A stretch of DNA of 64,000 nt from Anas platyrhynchos (Eukaryota > Chordata > Aves > Anseriformes > Anatidae). Every line of letters begins with the position of its first letter. Within the stretch, counting starts at the first letter, position 1. Below the pieces are notes generated by a model that was not told the DNA's origin, ran no database searches, and worked only from the letters and a program-made list of their open reading frames with translations. The stretch lies in contig NC_092600.1 in the NCBI RefSeq assembly GCF_047663525.1, positions 1,732,001-1,796,000 on the forward strand. The letters are read 5' to 3'. Below, in pieces: positions 13,561 through 26,839 of the stretch. Made by a program: the position numbers and the translations under genes.

Positions 13561-16500
13561 CGGGCTGACCTTCAGACTCGCCAGATGCTAAAACATGCAA
13601 AGTCCTCGAGGCAGAGCGAGCCCTCCCCACGCGATGAGGCTGCTCCTCGGCCACCGGCAGCAGCCGCAGCCCCCCTGGACCCTGCGCCTCCCCGCATCAC
13701 ACCACTGTGCCGTGCCGTGGTTATTTTCAGCTCCTCTGTGCAGGAGCCGAGCCCGCAGGCACATTCGTGTGATTTTTCGTTACTTCCTCCAAGCAGATCT
13801 CTTTCCGCACCGAGCCCAACAGTTTTGCTACTCCCAGGTCAAGCAAAAGGCACCGCGTTTTGGCAGGCAGCCTATCTGCCCGGCCCAGTCGCAGCAGTTT
13901 TTATGAAGGGAGCCAGCTAGCAGGGAGGGGGAGCAGGGGAGGGCTGCCTCCTTCTCCGGAGGGCCATCCAAAATGTTCCCTGTAGGGCAGACCCTGCCCG
14001 TTTGCAGCTAAAAGTGCCAGGATCCGGCTGCTTCCCCACTGAACCAAGAGCAAAGGTCCCAGGAAGCTTTCCCACCACGCACACACGCTGGAGTTTCGAG
14101 GTGATGCTGCCCTTCTTCCTTTTTGCATCAGAATTAAATCTGTGTGCTGCTAAGGCTGTGCTGGGTTCCCAGGGCTATTTCCCTGCTGGAAAGCAAGTGG
14201 AAGGGGGAGGAGGTGACACCGGTGGGTGACAAACGGGTGTGCGCCCCCCCCCGCAGCATCCTACAGCCTACAGACGGCCACGCTGCGGGTCCGAAACCTG
14301 CACCCACGTACACAAAGTCCTGTCTTAGATGCAGTCAGGTGAACCCAGTTCACAAATACCAGTTTACAACAGAGGGTTTGCCTCTTCAGTTTTCTTCCCT
14401 CGCATTAATAAAACGCTAGGAGCAGGCTGCCACCGGCCCTGCCCCGCGGTGCTCCCGGCGCAGTCTGAGATAAGGGGTTATTAATAAACGCTGCGGGAGG
14501 GAGGAGGGCCAGCACAGCCCCAGGGTGGAAGCAACCACGTCCTAGTGCTCAGAACATCAAACACGGGTGGACATGATACATACTCGAGGGTTTTTCTTCC
14601 CTTTTTCAATTACTGCTTTGCTTCTTTGACTTCTTCGATTTTATTTTTTTTTTAAGCCATGCAAATGCTACTGTAAGAGCTTCCTGTTCCTGTGGCAGGT
14701 ACCTGCAATGAGCTTTCTCACAGCAAAATCACCCAAAAGCTTTAAAACTACCTCAGACTCCCAAAGACATGCAGGACGGACTGGGGATTCCTGGGGAGGA
14801 GCAGCTGGGTTTGCATCCTTGTCTTTTAGCTCTAGGAAAGCACCCAGGAAGCCCCAACCTCGCCCCGAGCAACACCGTGCCCATCCAGCAGCAGTTTCCA
14901 GAGATGCAGATGGGGCTTTTGCTTTTTAGGACCTACCCCACCAGCTGAACTCGCAGCTGATCCTGCGACACGTGTTTCCTACACGCACCCTGCTCTTTTT
15001 GGAGGTGCACCGCTCCGAGCCCAAACCCAGCACTTCCCAGTTTGTGGGCGCTGACACCAGTGAGCAGCCCGGGGCTGAGCCACGGTTCCCCCAGCCCAGC
15101 ATGACGCTGCGCAATCCTGCCCCTTCTTTCTTCCCATGCAAACAACACGGCCAAGAAATCGTGCTGCTGCGGACACCACTATTAAAAACTCTTACAACAA
15201 CACCGTGAAGAGCTGAGATGTGGAAACTGGCACAGACACTCGCCCTTGGGGCTGCCCCCTTGCAGCACCCGGTGGCACGGAGCAGGAACGGGGCCACGGG
15301 TGCTGAGCGGCCACACGAAGTGCCCGAGTCAGCTTTCTGCGGGGCCAGCTGCTGACTCACATTTTCAGTTTCTTTTGCTTTTAATCACAACGCCTCTGCT
15401 GCAAATTCATGCCATGCTCTCCCCCTGGAATCCCCCACGGCTGGTTGTGCGCCAGCTGGAGTAAAACCCACCTCCTTCCCTTATTACCTAATTTCCCCCC
15501 GACATCAGCACGTGCTGGAGTTTCTCAGGAGCCAGCCCAAAAACTAAGTTTGGGGTTTCTAGTGGGAGCACAGCTCGGGCTGGCAGGAGCTGAGCACCCA
15601 GCTCACAGCCCCAGGGCATGGCCCCTGCCCCCTGAGCTGCAGCCCCGCAGTGCCCTGCACAGCTCGGAAGCAAAGCAAGAGACAATCCAAAGCAAATTCC
15701 TCGAGAACAATTAATTAGAATAGGCCATGGCACACACCGAAGGAATTAACCACAGCAACGTGCCTTGGCTCTGCCTGCAAGGATTACACGTGCCGACAGG
15801 TGAGGGGTTTGGAAAACCATCGAGCTGCCGTAAGCCTCAGCTCGTTTCACTGCACTCGTTTTTATTTCTAATAGCTTGCCATATGGGCTCAATCCCCCAC
15901 ACTGAGCTGTTTTCCCTCTTCTCTGCAGCTTTCCTTATTACTTCATATTGCTGTAGCAGGCACGGCATCCCTGTGCGTGACAGCACAGGCTGCCTGCAGC
16001 AGCTCCTGCACAGGAGCACCCCGCAGCCCCTCTGTGCTCAGCACCAGCTCCCACCTGCGCCAGCTTTAAATGCCCAAACATCCCCTCATCGCCCCGGGCA
16101 AGGCTTGGCTCGTGCTAGCCAGTAAGCGAAGAGCAAAGCAAAACAAAGACCTTGGGAAAAGCTAGGCCTCCTGAATATGTAGCCAAGTAGCTCGTGGGTA
16201 ATTTCATTCACATTCGCCTACACCACACGAACCAACGCCACCGAGGTCAGCCGGGGAGCGCGGCACAAACAGGAAGCGTGATGCAGTGCTCGGGGCTGGC
16301 GAGCAGAACCAGGAAACCAAGCTGCTTTTCCTCCCTATTCTATACTGTCATGATCTATAAACCAGAAACACGGACGTTTTCCCAGTCCATAGGTCCGTAC
16401 TAAAACACTTCGGTGGTGTTTATGGGGCAATCTGAGGACTTCAGATGAAAAGGACTGGAGATATGAAGCCATAAAATGCTACAAGTACTCCAGAGCTGGC

Positions 16501-16899
16501 AGTACCCCTGGGAGTCACGACCTGGGGCACGGATGTTACCTGCAGGCTCCTTAGAGGCAATGCTCTGCATAACGTTCACAGCAGGGCTGTAAAACAACCA
16601 CCCCACCGGAGGCACAAAGGGCTTGGGAAAGCAATGGGAAAAAGCAAAAAGCTACAACTCTGTACCTTGGAGGAGTCCCAGCTAAACATTCCTTATCGGA
16701 ACAGGCTGGTGCAACGGGTTACGTAGTGGGAAGCCTTTGTTTTCCCCTCACTCCCCAACAGTTGCACTTATTTAGGCCGCTTCTTCCTACTGCTCGAGTC
16801 CAGGACGGGATGAGATGCTCCACGAGGCAGCAGGAAGGGTTGTGACAGGGTTAAAAGAGTTAAGAATAAAACAAAGCTAAACTGCATAAATAAGTCTAG

Positions 16900-17240
16900 C
16901 AAATACTGGCTGCAGCACAACCCCACAAACCAAGCACTAGCAGGATTTATTAAATAGTCATAATCAAAACAAATGTCTCCATTAACGACTCATTATGCTG
17001 TAGAGCAGGATTAATTCAGCGAGGTGGTTCAAATTACTTCTGGGTGCATTTTGTGATATTGAGGCATTGGAGCAGTCTTCTGTGCACACAGCCTGGCCGT
17101 CAAAATTCCTGCTGCTGTTGGGCTGCAATTAAATGGTTATGGAGCACTGTGCCCAACGCTGTCTTGTGCAAGCAGGAGGGCTGGCCAAAACATTTCTGTT
17201 AATCTTTGTTGTTTTTCTTTAAGCAGAAAACTGAGTTTTG
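16900..17240. promoter_or_regulatory. Candidate conserved non-coding element
   Basis: AT-rich, non-repetitive stretch with several TAAT and TTAAT cores and no ORF, bordered by GC-rich sequence. This is an inference from composition; it needs alignment to other birds. Confidence 0.2.
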
Positions 17241-20200
17241 ATAAAAAACAGTTTGCTTGCACGCTGCATTTGCTTTCCAAGAAATTTCCCTCAGCCAATT
17301 TTCAGCCAGTTAAACGCTGTAGCAGCTTTCTGTAAAGGAACTGGAGTATTTCTGCTTTGCCAGCTTACTCGAGACGAGATGCAGGGGCACGCACGCACAC
17401 AGGCGGCTCGGGATTATTCACCTTTATCCAAACCAGCCCCGAACAGCCTCCGTCAGCCTGTTTTCCATTCAGCCCGTGTGCCTGAGCTGCTTTGGCGTGA
17501 TTTACGGGAAGCGATCTGCCGGTCCCAGCGGTCCAAGGTTCGCACCGCCGCCTCCCCACGTGCCTCGCCTGCACCCTGCTGCAGGAAGGCTGCAGGAACC
17601 CTGCAGGAAGGCTGGGATCGTCGCACTCGGGGCTGTTCCTTCCAATCACATGGTTTACCCGCAGGCTGGTGGCTGCTTGGCTCGGGGTTTGTGTTGGCGT
17701 GGAGGTGGGAGCACCGCGCCGGCACACGCTGACGCCTCCTGCCAGCCAGCTCACGGAGATCTACTGCTCATTTGCTCTGTGCCGTGTTTCTCTGTCTTCT
17801 AAGTCACCCCCACAGACATCAAACAGGATTTGGTTGCACGCCTCGAGATCCCGTGGTGATAATAAGCGGCTGATGGGAGCGGGCAGCAGAGCAGGGGCAG
17901 CCTCTGGGCAGGGCTCCATGCTTCAGAGACACCCATCAGCCTCAGAAAACAGCGTCAAACCAACACAGAACCCTGCTTAGTCCTTTTTTTTTTTTTTTTC
18001 CCTTTTCTTTTTTCCCCCTCCTTAGCAGGGTTTCTGTCCCCGATCAACAACAAAGGAAAGTTCCTGCTCACATCAATCAGCCTCAAGGGCTGTCTGGGCT
18101 GCGCAGCCCGTTCAGAGCCAAGAGGAAACCAGACACTCACAAATACCTGTCCAAATCAGGCTTGTCAACATGACAAGCCCTAACAAACAAAAAGAGTCGC
18201 CTGGAAGCTGCAACCCTTCCTGCTCAGGGCCAAACACAGCAACGTTCCCGGGCTCGCCAGCGGTGCCCAGGTGGTCCTGCCCCGCGGCCACGCTCAGCGC
18301 CTGCAGCACGGGCACCAAGGACACCCAGCACCGGGACTTCTGCAGCAGGGCACGCAGCCAGGAGCAGCTAGGGACAGGACCCTGAAGCCAAAAGCTTATC
18401 CATAGTCCAACCGTATTACTTAAATAAAAAAATAGTTTGTCCTCAGAGCTGGCTACCCTCCTCCCCCCCCGCTGCGTGTTTCCATGGTAAAAGGACAGCC
18501 ATTATCAATGAGGTCTGCTGAATGTAATAGATAAAAATCATCTTATGGAACATTCATTCAGGCTGGGTTTTGTCCCTTGATCCATGTGTACACTTGGTTC
18601 TAAACAAAGGAGAACAGGCAAGATAAATTAGTGGGGCAGGCGTACTCCAGCAAATAGATGCCTTTTTTATTTTATTTTTTTTAATCTGTCTCCATTAAAT
18701 TTATGTGTCCATTGGCTAGAAGACAGCATTCTGCATTCTTCTCCAAACATACCAAACAAAAACTCAGCCAGTGGCGTGATTCTTGTGATCAAGGTCACAG
18801 GCCTGGGACGCTGGTTTTGCTGGAGCATGCATCCGAATGCTGAACCCAAAACTTCATTTAACATGGGAAAAGTAGTAAAAACTGAAACAATTTGCTGAGC
18901 AGAATGACAAGCACTGAGTGATTGCTTTCTCTTACATGAATGAGGAAAGTCAGAAAGCTCGAGGGCTGCGTGTGGTATTTGGAGGAAGCTGCACAGAGAG
19001 CTGTGCTGCTGCTGGAGTCAGAGGCAAACCCCTGACTTTGCTCCATCTCCTTTGGGCTACCCCCAAGCAGGAGCTGGGGCAGCTCAAACAGAAGAAGGGG
19101 AGGGCTTGCTGCTCAAAGCCTTCTATCAAAAGGAGGAGTTTCCCAGCTGATGTGCTCACCTGGGGCATCAGTGCCTTAAAATAGCAGTCATGACGCTGCG
19201 ATACCGAACAGCGGCCACTCCTTGCGCGCACGGCACGCGAGGGATCTGTGCAATGGGACGTGGGCAATTTCTCTCTGTACAAGGAAATCAACATAAAGGA
19301 AGTACTTATAGATTATGTTGCTGACAGCAGAAAACCTGGTGCAGCTCATAAATCTATACTTTGACTCTCATCTTCAGCAGCTGCATGTGTACAAACCAGG
19401 GCACACTGCACAAACTGCACCCAGCAGCTCCGCCGCCTGCCCTCCCTGCTCCCCCCTGCAGGCTTCAGCCAGGCACGACATGGGAACAGGGGTGATTGGA
19501 GACAACTCCACTGATCCATCATTCAGGGGGAAAAAATGGCTTTCTTTTCACTGGTGTATGCTGCACAGAAGATAAGGAGGAAAAAAAAAGCCACAGGGAA
19601 TGCCACACAAGTGCCCTATAGCACCCTGCACTTCGCCTGTGGGAACTCAAAAGCAGCCACGGCTGCAGGGTACCTGTCCACACAGCTGGCTCCAGAGCAA
19701 CACTGCGAGGGAATATCTCATCAGCGCTATTAAAATAGGCTGTGTTTTATTTTCAGACCAGCTTCTAGCCCTCCGTGTAACCAGATGGACGTGCAGATGC
19801 ATTCCCTAAGGTGGCTCCCTTATCCTGCCCGGCACGCATGCTGCGAGAGCAGCGCCTGAGTGCACGAGCTACGTGCACATGTCGCCTCTCCATGCCCATG
19901 AGCTAGTTTTATTTGCACTGTAGGTGTGATATAAATTAAAGATTTTTAAGAGATAGAAGAGTCTTCCAGAGCACCTTTATGCACAGAGGGACCTCCCATG
20001 TTTATGCTTGTTGTGGGCTCGTCACACACCATGCTTTTATTAACCACAGTGCTTCAGAGGAAGATGATGCAAGTGCTGCATGTGAAGTGTCAGCTATTTT
20101 GTACAGCCTTGTTTATTGTATCAGAAAAGGCCTTGCAAAATAGAACAGTCGCTGTCATATTTACTGACATCCTCGGAAGGCTTTTGGCTTTGCCTTTCTC

Positions 20201-21608
20201 CTAGTGAGGAGGAGACAAATCCACCAGGATGCAAGAATGAGCGCGCGTTGGTGGAGTGGCAGAGCCCGGAAGCCCTGTCCATGAACCACAATCATCCCCC
20301 TCTTGCTTCTCATGGGTCTGAACTCCAAGGGTCAAATGGATAAGACAATTGTTTATCTTTATCTAATCTCTCTCTGCCACATTATATCTCTGCACGAATG
20401 CGTGCGGCTTTCTCCATGGCTCAGTTAAGCACCGGCTGGGAGCAGCGGCGGTCATGCTGCACGGGGTGCAAATGGGGCTGGTCCATCTACTGTTCGACAC
20501 TGCTGAGGAGCGTAGGTGGCACGGCTGTCACCAGGAAGGGATCACATCAGGGAACTTTGATCCATGCAAACAACGCACGTGGAAGTACACTGTCAGCCCA
20601 TTTGATGTAGCTGGCAGCTACCCTTCTCTCAGAAGGGGCACGAAATCAGTTCAGCCTCATCAGTCCCAGCCATCTCCATCATCACTAACCTCAAAGCATC
20701 CTGCTGCGTCCTGCCACATTACAACATGCCAGCGAAGAAAGGATTTAAAGCTAAGCACAACAAACCCATAAAAGCAGATGCACGTGATAAACAGTAACTA
20801 TGCACGCGCATAGCAAGCAGGTGGGTAAGATAACAACAGATCTCTAGAAGCACAATTATTATGAAACAAAAGAGCAGTGCTGCGTGGCACAGCCAGCTGG
20901 GGACCTGCGGCGTGGCTGCTGCAGAGGCAGAGCAGGGGCTGCAGCAGGGCACAGCAGAGCCCCCCCTTGCAGCCCCCTGGCAGGCACGCCGCATGCCGGC
21001 AGCATCAAACAGCCAGCAGCACAACCTTTCTGCTGTACGGCCCGTCTGGGAGCTATCAGCTTTTATTGCCCCCTGGAAATCATTAACTCCACAGCCAAAA
21101 GTCTAGGCAGACAGACAGAAGCACGAGGGGAGACCGATAAAACAACTTTCTCCAGCCTGGAACTGAACTCCCTTTCCATGAATGCTCTCAGGGTGGCATT
21201 GCATCGCTGCCTTCCCCCCAGCAGTGACCTGTTAACTCCTGTCATACCCAAAAATCACAGTGAGAGGAGCAGATGGGGCCGTGCTCCCACCCAGGCTACC
21301 TGCAGGACCTGCTGGTGGCACGGAGGGACAGGGCTCCTGCCGGCACGCTGCCACTGCACCATGCTGCCTTTGGGCACACTGACATCACTTTAAAACCAAT
21401 TTTGTGTTTCCTAAAGGCAAGTCCTGCCCGTCCTATTTAACAGGGAAAGGGTGAGGAGAAAGCACGGGCTCAGAGTTGTTTCCCCCCAGGACCTCCCCAT
21501 CCTGCATATGCCAGCAATGGGTGAGGCTGAGGTGAAGGCTGTGATGTGCACGAAGCCAACCAGCAGACAAAGGCACCGAGCAGCATCCAGCTGAGAGGAG
21601 GCACTACT

Positions 21609-21638
21609 TATTCAGGCAGTGGTTATTCAGGCAGTGCT
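21609..21638. repeat. Tandem duplication, 15-bp unit x 2
   Basis: TTATTCAGGCAGTGG is followed by a second copy ending GTG at the third-last position. It lies 57 bp before the 16-bp minisatellite. Confidence 0.8.
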
Positions 21639-21694
21639 GTTACACCTGAGCTGCATTTCAAAGGAGCCTTTTCCTGTAAGGAGTGGCACAGCTG

Positions 21695-21741
21695 GCTCTG
21701 CAGGCCTCGCGCTCTGCAGGCCTCGCGCTCTGCAGGCCTCG
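21695..21741. repeat. Minisatellite, 16-bp unit x 2.9
   Basis: Three essentially perfect tandem copies of GCTCTGCAGGCCTCGC, the third lacking its last base. No array this regular with a unit over 10 bp was seen elsewhere in the left 26 kb, apart from the 18-bp duplication in the CpG island. Confidence 0.95.
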
Positions 21742-22219
21742 TTTGCTGCTCGCTTCCTGAGGTGTGATACCAACAGCAGGCAGATTCAGGCCAACCACCG
21801 GTGAAATAACTGTACCAGATGAACCCCATTTGTGTCATGTAGCTGCCACAAAGCCTCCCTAAGCGGGGTTCACTTAAAACAAGCCATCTCACCCTTCTCA
21901 CTGACAGCAGGGAACGATCTCGTTCAGGAGATGCCGAGCAGGGCCCAGCACCTCAGGGACCCCTTCCCCAGGGACTGTGGGGGCAGCCTCAGCTGGGGCT
22001 CGTTTGGGCTCTTCAAATTAGCACCACAAGGAGGAATTGTGGATGCATTTTACTAAAGGCAATGCAAAGGCCCTGTAAGGCAAAGGGCATGGACCCAAAT
22101 TCCACTTACACACACAAAAATCCTAGAGCACACCAGCACAGCCCAGCCCATCCCCTGCTGAATATCCTCAGTTTTCTCACACACAGCAAGAGTACAGCCC
22201 CCCCGTGGCTGCCTTTATG

Positions 22220-22330
22220 ACTGTCCCGAAGGAGGAATTGATTATATATTGATGAATTAGCCGAGATTGACAGGCTCATTAGCGGAACAATTTAATATGC
22301 TCATGAATTAAACTTCTGTGCTGCTCAGAG
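22220..22330. promoter_or_regulatory. Candidate conserved non-coding element
   Basis: Sharp 110-bp AT-rich segment with multiple ATTA/TAAT and GCTCATTA/GCTCATGA cores between GC-rich flanks. It resembles vertebrate homeodomain-bound enhancers in texture. There is no direct evidence of conservation. Confidence 0.2.
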
Positions 22331-25300
22331 TGAGCTGGGCAGCCAAGGGCAGTCACAGGAGCTCCGTATCACGATGAACACACAGCATGGCAGCGGCTGG
22401 ATGGCACCACACAGCTTCCTTCATGTGGCCTCGGGCATGGCAGCAGGAGGATGTGACACCCCCGGGGCCACCCTGCCCTCTGGTGCAACCCATCCCAGCC
22501 CTCCTTAATCCTACAAACAGCCCCTGCTCAGCCAGCACACCTGAGCTAGAAGGGAAGCTCCTGCTCTCCCTCCTGGCCAGCAGGGAGCCACTGAGGGATA
22601 CAGCTCTTGGACTCTCCCTCATCCTTTTCTTTAGCCAGATTCGCCTCTGCTTCCTCCCCCAAATCCCAGCCCCTTCCACCTCCTTCTGCACACCCAGCCC
22701 AGTTTTCCTGCTCCATCCCGGCTGGTGGAGCTCAGCCTGCATTTGGTGAGTTCTCCACCGTGCCTCACAGTGGCTATATTGAAAAAACTTCAGCATCATT
22801 AAAAAAAAAAAGAAAAAAAAAGTTATTTGCTTTTTTTTCAGCTAATGCAGCCGAGCACCCTGCAGGATGGGGCTGTGTCTGGCAGAGCCCCACAGCTGCT
22901 GTGCAGCGATAAGTGCGGCCGCCGCGGCAGGCTGCCTTCCCCTGCAGCAGCTCAAGATGAGACAGGAAAGGGTGGGATGGGTGTCAGCATGAGAACAAGT
23001 TGTGACAAACAGGAGGCTGAGGCTCCTGGCTTACCAGAGATGCTGAGGAGAGCATCGCAGCTCGCCCTGGGAGGGAACAAAACCTCCCTGGCACACACGA
23101 TGGGCTCCAGGGGGCACAGACCCTAAAACAGCTGTGTTTTGCATGCTTTGGTACACTTTTCTCTCCAGCTGTGCTGCAGGCCACATACAGGCTCTTTGCT
23201 GTCACACCACAGAGCTGATCCTGACCTCCAGCCCCGAGAACAAACTCCACACGGCTGCAGATGTGGAGGTTTTTGTGCAGGGCCCTAGGACCACGGGAGA
23301 TGGGGCTCCCATGGGAGAGCTCAAAGCTGCTGCTGGAGGCTGGCTTCGGCCTCCAGAGCCAAGAATTGGGCAGAAACAAAGCTGAGCCATGCCCAGGCTT
23401 CCTGAACCCGGGCTGGCAGCTGGGGATTTGGGCTCCAAGGGAAGGAAAGTCATTGTGGGCACAAGCTGGCTCACGGAGGCCTTGCAGGCACTCCCTTGTG
23501 CCTGCCAAACAGCGTGGGCATTGTGTGCAGCCCCTGCTGGGATTAAATAAGAACAGAGAAACGTTCTGTTGAGGACTGACAACTGCAAGCTGCGCTTCCA
23601 GCATGCGAGGGAAAAGGAGACGAGAAAGGAAAAGAGACTGAAAGGAACCACGCACTTCTCCGAGTGTTCAAAACAAGGTTCTGGCACAAGATTTGGGTCC
23701 CAAACTGGTGAAACTAAGCCCAGGGGTTCACATCTTCCTGCCAGCTGCACCCCACAGCGTGGGCAGGGCCAGCAGCCCCCACCCTCAGCCTGAGGTCCTC
23801 CTGCGAGACCTCTCGGGGCTGCTGCTCTGCTCCCAGGAGGGGGGAAGGACAGGGAAGGCAGCAGGGGGAAGCACTCCTCGTTTCACTTGTTTCACAGCAC
23901 TTTTCGGGCCGTGCCGCTGCCCTGGCCGGCTCCCAGCCCTCCGGGAGCTGCACCCGGGGCCACCCGCGCTTCTCGTGGGTGCCACCGCCCTCTGCAGTCC
24001 CCGGGGGAAGGCGCAGCTCAACGCCACGAGCCCTCGGCTTCCTCTCCTGCAGCCCCTGCCTCGGGTCTTGTCGCTCCCACCAAGTCCCAGCCCTGAAGGA
24101 AATTCATCTGAGGACTCATCTGCCTGCTGCAGGAGCGGTAGGGATGGAGCTGGGGTGCAGGGAACACAACCCAGTGCCCCCATGTGCCCAGGAGCAGGGC
24201 TTGGCCACCCCTTCCTCCACCCATGCAGTTTGGGACGTGCCTGACTCAGATTAAAACTGGTTATTTTAGGCTCCCTTTAAGGTCAGTAAAGGCCTAGCCA
24301 ATTTTAAGCAGAACAATCCCCATCCCCTCCCACGGCCTTGCCTCATTTCTGCTCCCCCCTCCTGCAGCCGCTGGTCGTGCAAGAAATGCTCAGCTGGGAT
24401 GCTGGGTGCAAGGAACTGATTTTGCCAGCTCACATGGCACTGATCATGCCCCAAACATGCCAGCTATGCTGCTGCTCCAGCAGCTACTTTCTCAGATTAA
24501 CACTCAAAGCAGAAATGTTTTTTTTAGTAAGCCATTCATTGTTACCTATGAAATCTACACAGCTTTCTGCTTGGTGCTAAAAGCAGAAACAGCACGTTTC
24601 ATTTTGGGGTTGTATTAGCACGAATGCTGGAGTATTTGCTTTGTAGCAGCACGCTAATTACAGAAGCAGCCTGGCCTGTGGCTTGCGTGCAGAGCAGAAA
24701 GCAGAAGATAAGATGAGCATCTGCACCAAGGGCTCCAGCATCGGGACATTTTGGGCTCCGAGACCAAGGCAGCTCCCTTTAGTCCCCCCATTCCCCAGTG
24801 CCACATCCCCCTGGTGCCCTTTGCCTCTGCCCCCAGCTGTGCTCCTAAAAGCACCGATGAAACCGCTGTGATCGCACAAATCCTGTGACAGCACAGCACG
24901 GAGCTGCCGGCCCCTCTGCAGCACAGACTGGTGCTGGTTTCCAGGACCCATTAACCTCAGCAAGAGCTCGTGGGCCAAACTCATCCAGTGTTCAGTTCTG
25001 ACAAAGCCTGTGCCGTTTTCCCAGTGATGAATTTGTAGTTGTAGCTCCAGAATTGTAATGCAATGTTTTGGTGCAGGGGCACACGAGTGCTCTGCCTGAA
25101 AACCGACGTGCCCGAGGCTCTGAACACCGAAATCCCCAAACTCACATAGTCACAAGACACCCCGGTAACACAAACACACCCCCATCGTACCGTGTCTCCT
25201 TCCCGTACGAGATGAAGGCTGCCCACTCGCTATTCTGTTTCTCAGCATTATTCAGGTGGCAGCCCTAAGCTTGGCACTCCCCAAGTGCACTTCTAATCCT

Positions 25301-26839
25301 GCTCTGAAGACAAAACTTATCTCAGAGGCTCCTCTAAGCTGCTCCGTACCAGAACACTTGTGCAGCCCAGAGCTTGCTTCAAAGTCTTGTGTCTTGAGCT
25401 GAGGCCAAGAGCAGTGAAAATCACGCTGCCTTTTAGCGCCCATCCAAATTTTCCCTTAATTTTCAGATGGCATCAGCAAACACTTTGTATACCCAAACCT
25501 CAGCTCTCTGTGAGCTCTGGTGCTGCTCCGGGCACTCCTGCAGAGCATCCCTGCCGCTGCCACCAGCACTGTTAGAGGTGCTGTGCCCCACAGCCAAGCT
25601 CCTGTTGCTCTGCCCCACCACAGCCCGAGGGGCTCTCAGGGCAGCTTCACCTCTCTGCTGCCTGGCTCCTGCATGCGGCCACCTCCTGGCCCCGGCCTTT
25701 TGGGTACGTACCTGCACCCAGCACACACCCTTGGCTCACAAACCCCAAAAAGCAGATGCAGCCACATGGCCGGAGCAACACACGTGAATATTCACCGAAT
25801 ACAGGCTGCCTTGCCCAAATATGCTCCTGGCTGTCTGCTGGATGGGGTTTTTCTTCCCAGCTGCAGCATCCATTCCTTCTCGCTCCTGATGTGCCCTGCA
25901 CAGTGGGAGCAGGAGTGTTGCTCCCCCTGCTCACCTGCACCTGCACAGCCCAGGGATGGAGGGCTCTGTTCCCAAAGGGAGAGCGGGCAGAGAGCACGGC
26001 TCTTGCCAAAGGACCAAGCTGAATTTCATCTGCCAAAGGTAAGCGTAAAGCTCTGGGTTTTCAGCTCTCCAACATCAGCCTCTGGGGAATCTGTTTGCAC
26101 CCCAGTGGCATTTATCAGAGCCACAAATAACGCCTGACCTGATGTAGAACAGAGGGGAATTTAGCTTTTGGCTCATTATAATCTGTTTAACTCAGTTTAT
26201 ATTCAGCCAACGGGTCTTTCAGAACCTGCTCTCCCTTCCCAAACTGGGAGCTAATTCCTTGTGTTTGGGGCTAATTCCTTGCCCAGAGCAGCGTGCAGCG
26301 GGGGGGCTGCACTGCTCCGAGGAAAGGCCACCGGTGTGGGCTTGTCCCCCAGCCAGCCGCCTCGCCTCGCCTCCCCCCTTGGCCAGAGTCCTGCACCAAG
26401 CACAGCAACAAGAACCAAGCCGAGGCAGGCGTCCAGGGAGAAAAAACCAGCTCGAATAAGCAGGGCTGGCAGAGCCATAACCCCCCGGGAACCCGAGAAC
26501 CGGGCCCTGCGGGGGCACGGCGCGGCTGGGCTGGGGGGGCCGGGGGCTGCGGGGGGCTGCCCCAGCCCCGCTGTTGGTTCTCCCACCCCCGCCGTTATTT
26601 CCCCACCTTACCCTTACCCCTCCGGACCCCGCCGTTATTTCCCCCACCCTCTCCCCCTGCCCTCCTAGGGGAGGCGGCTGCCGCCCCCCGGCCGGGCGCT
26701 GCGCACCCCGGGCGCTGCCTCTCGCTCCCCGCAGCCCACCCGGAGCCCCCCCGACCTCCTCCCCAGTCCTCCCCCAGCATCCTCCCAGTCTCTCCACCGA
26801 CCTCCCCCCAGCCCCGGGCCGGCGAGAGGCGCCCCTTAC

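Larger units (their letters stand above)
12545..26240. other. Intergenic, no gene recognised
   Basis: GC-rich sequence with scattered AT-rich islands. Frames of up to 223 codons occur (for example around 23.0-23.7 kb on the minus strand), but they are rich in Pro, Gly, Ala and Ser, have no known domain, and overlap opposite-strand frames of similar length, so they are treated as chance. No IRF1 exon (DNA-binding-domain tryptophan pattern) was found on either strand. Confidence 0.7.

Noticed and set aside
22984-23750. Overlapping minus-strand frames of 223 and 182 codons
   Set aside because: Two different frames of similar length overlap each other and also face plus-strand frames of about 100 codons. 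There is no recognisable domain, and the composition follows local GC content.
1-26240. Search for IRF1 exons or other chromosome 5q31-type immune genes
   Set aside because: No frame on either strand shows the IRF tryptophan-repeat DNA-binding domain or cytokine signatures. IRF1 is presumed to lie outside the window.
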